Source: JBDRLV01 sp043812755 (GTDB taxonomy: Bacteria > Patescibacteriota > Patescibacteriia > UBA9934 > GWF2-40-263). From it: a DNA stretch of 46,301 bases. Shown here one piece after another: positions 45,114 to 46,301 of this stretch (its first letter is position 1; every line of letters begins with the position of its first letter). The stretch lies in the NCBI GenBank assembly GCA_043812755.1, contig JBDRLV010000042.1, positions 1-46,301 of the forward strand, in the 5' to 3' direction. A program made the translations under genes and the position numbers. The notes under the pieces are model-generated. The model saw only the letters and a program-made list of their open reading frames with translations. It made no database searches and had not been told where the DNA came from.

Positions 45114-46301
45114 ATTGATTTTAATACTTCTCTTGCGACTTTTCTATCATCCCATGGGATTTTTTTATTATTTGCAACTGCCATTACAGGTTCATTCCCT
45201 TTGCCTGTAATGAGCACCAAATCTCCAGGCTTGGCCATACCAATTGCAGTCTTGATTGCTTCTGAGCGGTCAAGGATTCGAAACAGATTATATTCATCAA
45301 TCTTACCGGCTTTTTTTGCAGCGTCTGCAACATTGTTAATAATCTCCATTGGATCATCATCATATGGATCTTCATTTGCAACAATTACAACATCATCGTG
45401 CTTGGCTGACATTGTTCCAAGGACAGTTCTTCGAGATTTATCACGCCCTCCACCAGCAGAGCCAACAATGTGAATAAGTCGCTCATGATCAAGTAGATCA
45501 ATTGCATCATATACTGCAGCAAGTGCAGCAGGCTCATAAGCATAATCTACTATCACGGAAAAATCCTGACCTTCATCAATTCGTTCCAAACGACCAGGCA
45601 ATGATTCCATGCGCGCAACAGCGTCCTGAATAATTTCCCAGTCCAGATCAAGTATGCGTGCTGTTGCAATTGCGCACAAAATATTATAAGCCTGAAACTT
45701 CCCTATTAATGAAAAATCAAATTCCTTATTCTCAATCTTGAACGACGCCCCCTGGGTAGTTAACTTCAGGTCTTGTGCGACAAGAAGTTCGATCCTCCCC
45801 CTTTTCAAGGGGGAGTTAGAGGGGGTTAACGAATAGCCAATTGTCTCGCCCACACACAATCCTGCATAATACTCTGCATGCTCATCATCAACATTAACAA
45901 CCGCTTTCTTAGCAACCTTAAACAGCTTCCCCTTTGCTTTTTTATAATTTTCAAAACCACCATGTGACTCAATGTGCTCAGGAGTTAAGTTTGTAAATAC
46001 TGCAACATCATAATCAACCCCAACATGCCTGTGCTGCTTTATTCCCTCTGATGAAGTTTCAATGATTGCATGCGTACAGCCTGCTCTGACAATATCACGC
46101 AACATCTTCTGCGTTTGAAACCTGCCAAGCATTGTCATCTTCTTTTTATTCTCCCACTCTTTATCTGCAATTTTAAAACCAGCAGTAGTTGTCCATGCTA
46201 CTTTTTTTCCTGCATGCTCAAGTATGCGACCAATAAACTGTACAGTGGAAGATTTTCCATTTGTACCTGTTACTCCAATAACTATTAATTTATCAGATGG
46301 A
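45110..46301 (-). CDS. murE: MurE-type UDP-MurNAc-tripeptide ligase, 5' end outside the window
   Basis: A Mur ligase cut by the right edge; 396 residues are visible. The ATP loop VIGVTGTNGKSST lies near the edge, then AIIETSSEG, NLTPEHIESHGG, the carbamoyl-lysine region AKGKLFK, LERIDEG and the C-terminal GSAGGGRDKSRR. At the place of the DNPR motif of meso-diaminopimelate enzymes it reads NEDPYDDDP, so the Arg that reads diaminopimelate is missing. LTPSNSPLKRGR is encoded by a palindromic repeat (45795-45830) of the type also inserted in dnaX. PH, ftsB and surA-like genes follow with overlaps. Confidence 0.9.
   Translation of the reverse strand, partial: PSDKLIVIGVTGTNGKSSTVQFIGRILEHAGKKVAWTTTAGFKIADKEWENKKKMTMLGRFQTQKMLRDIVRAGCTHAIIETSSEGIKQHRHVGVDYDVAVFTNLTPEHIESHGGFENYKKAKGKLFKVAKKAVVNVDDEHAEYYAGLCVGETIGYSLTPSNSPLKRGRIELLVAQDLKLTTQGASFKIENKEFDFSLIGKFQAYNILCAIATARILDLDWEIIQDAVARMESLPGRLERIDEGQDFSVIVDYAYEPAALAAVYDAIDLLDHERLIHIVGSAGGGRDKSRRTVLGTMSAKHDDVVIVANEDPYDDDPMEIINNVADAAKKAGKIDEYNLFRILDRSEAIKTAIGMAKPGDLVLITGKGNEPVMAVANNKKIPWDDRKVAREVLKSM
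45795..45830. repeat. CCCCC-TTTTCAA-GGGGG palindromic element inside murE
   Basis: CCCCC (45797-45801), TTTTCAA, GGGGG (45809-45813), then AGTTAGAGGGGGTTAAC. It has the same order as the dnaX element and is read in the same frame, giving NSPLKRGR on the minus strand. Confidence 0.8.

Overview
The window looks like a chromosomal piece of a Candidate Phyla Radiation (Patescibacteria) bacterium, probably of the Parcubacteria group. The grounds are the AT-rich, tightly packed core genes, half-size or domain-reduced proteins, many lineage-type hypotheticals, an archaeal-type NMN adenylyltransferase, anaerobic NrdD/NrdG, and a secreted cysteine-rich giant with Trp/Cys modules of the kind seen in CPR and DPANN genomes. 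TGA is used as a normal stop (for example pepT and nrdG), so this is not a recoded Gracilibacteria-type lineage. The assignment is inferred from gene content only.

Layout: 0.2-8.7 kb holds an inositol-monophosphatase-family gene, a 1861-residue secreted multidomain protein, a small unknown gene and pepT. 8.7-10.4 kb holds palindromic repeats, a methyltransferase and a type II toxin-antitoxin pair. 10.4-19.7 kb is a leftward core cluster: mraZ-rsmH-ftsL-like, a hypothetical, cysS, a TraG/VirD4-like membrane ATPase with two hypotheticals, an intergenic structured-RNA candidate, and dnaX. 19.8-27.5 kb is a leftward envelope unit: ECF sigma factor, a giant alpha-2-macroglobulin-like protein with an anti-sigma-like N terminus, and a MEMO-CapA lipoprotein. 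27.5-30.4 kb runs rightward: half-size MFS protein, cutA and two tandem paralogues with degenerate helicase-like and integrase-repeat-like parts. 30.4-33.0 kb is leftward: membrane protein, small unknown, cfa and nadM. 33-35.6 kb holds single-gene transcription units of unknown function and tRNA-Gln. 35.8-37.5 kb is ftsE-ftsX. 37.6-41.8 kb runs rightward: tRNA-Gly, a small P-loop ATPase, a probable cobalamin riboswitch and nrdD-nrdG. 41.9-46.3 kb is a leftward string: murE (cut by the window edge), PH-domain protein, ftsB/divIC, SurA-like foldase, tRNA-Thr and a possible ADP-ribosyltransferase.

The cell-wall and division genes (mraZ, rsmH, ftsL, ftsE, ftsX, murE, ftsB) are scattered over three clusters. 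Two expression styles coexist. Accessory genes have TTGACA-17-TAnnnT promoters, strong GGAGG-type ribosome sites and their own hairpin terminators. Several core genes have a -10 box only 6-9 bases before the start codon, which points to leaderless mRNAs.

The strongest leads for something undescribed are: the nested, perfectly paired RNA fold at 11999-12219; a roughly 106-bp in-frame palindromic insertion inside dnaX flanked by a 14-base near-perfect duplication, with a related copy in murE; REP-like palindromes whose GTAG foot supplies the stop codons of dnaX and ftsX; the sigma/A2M/MEMO-CapA unit; and the 28.5-30.4 kb paralogue pair.
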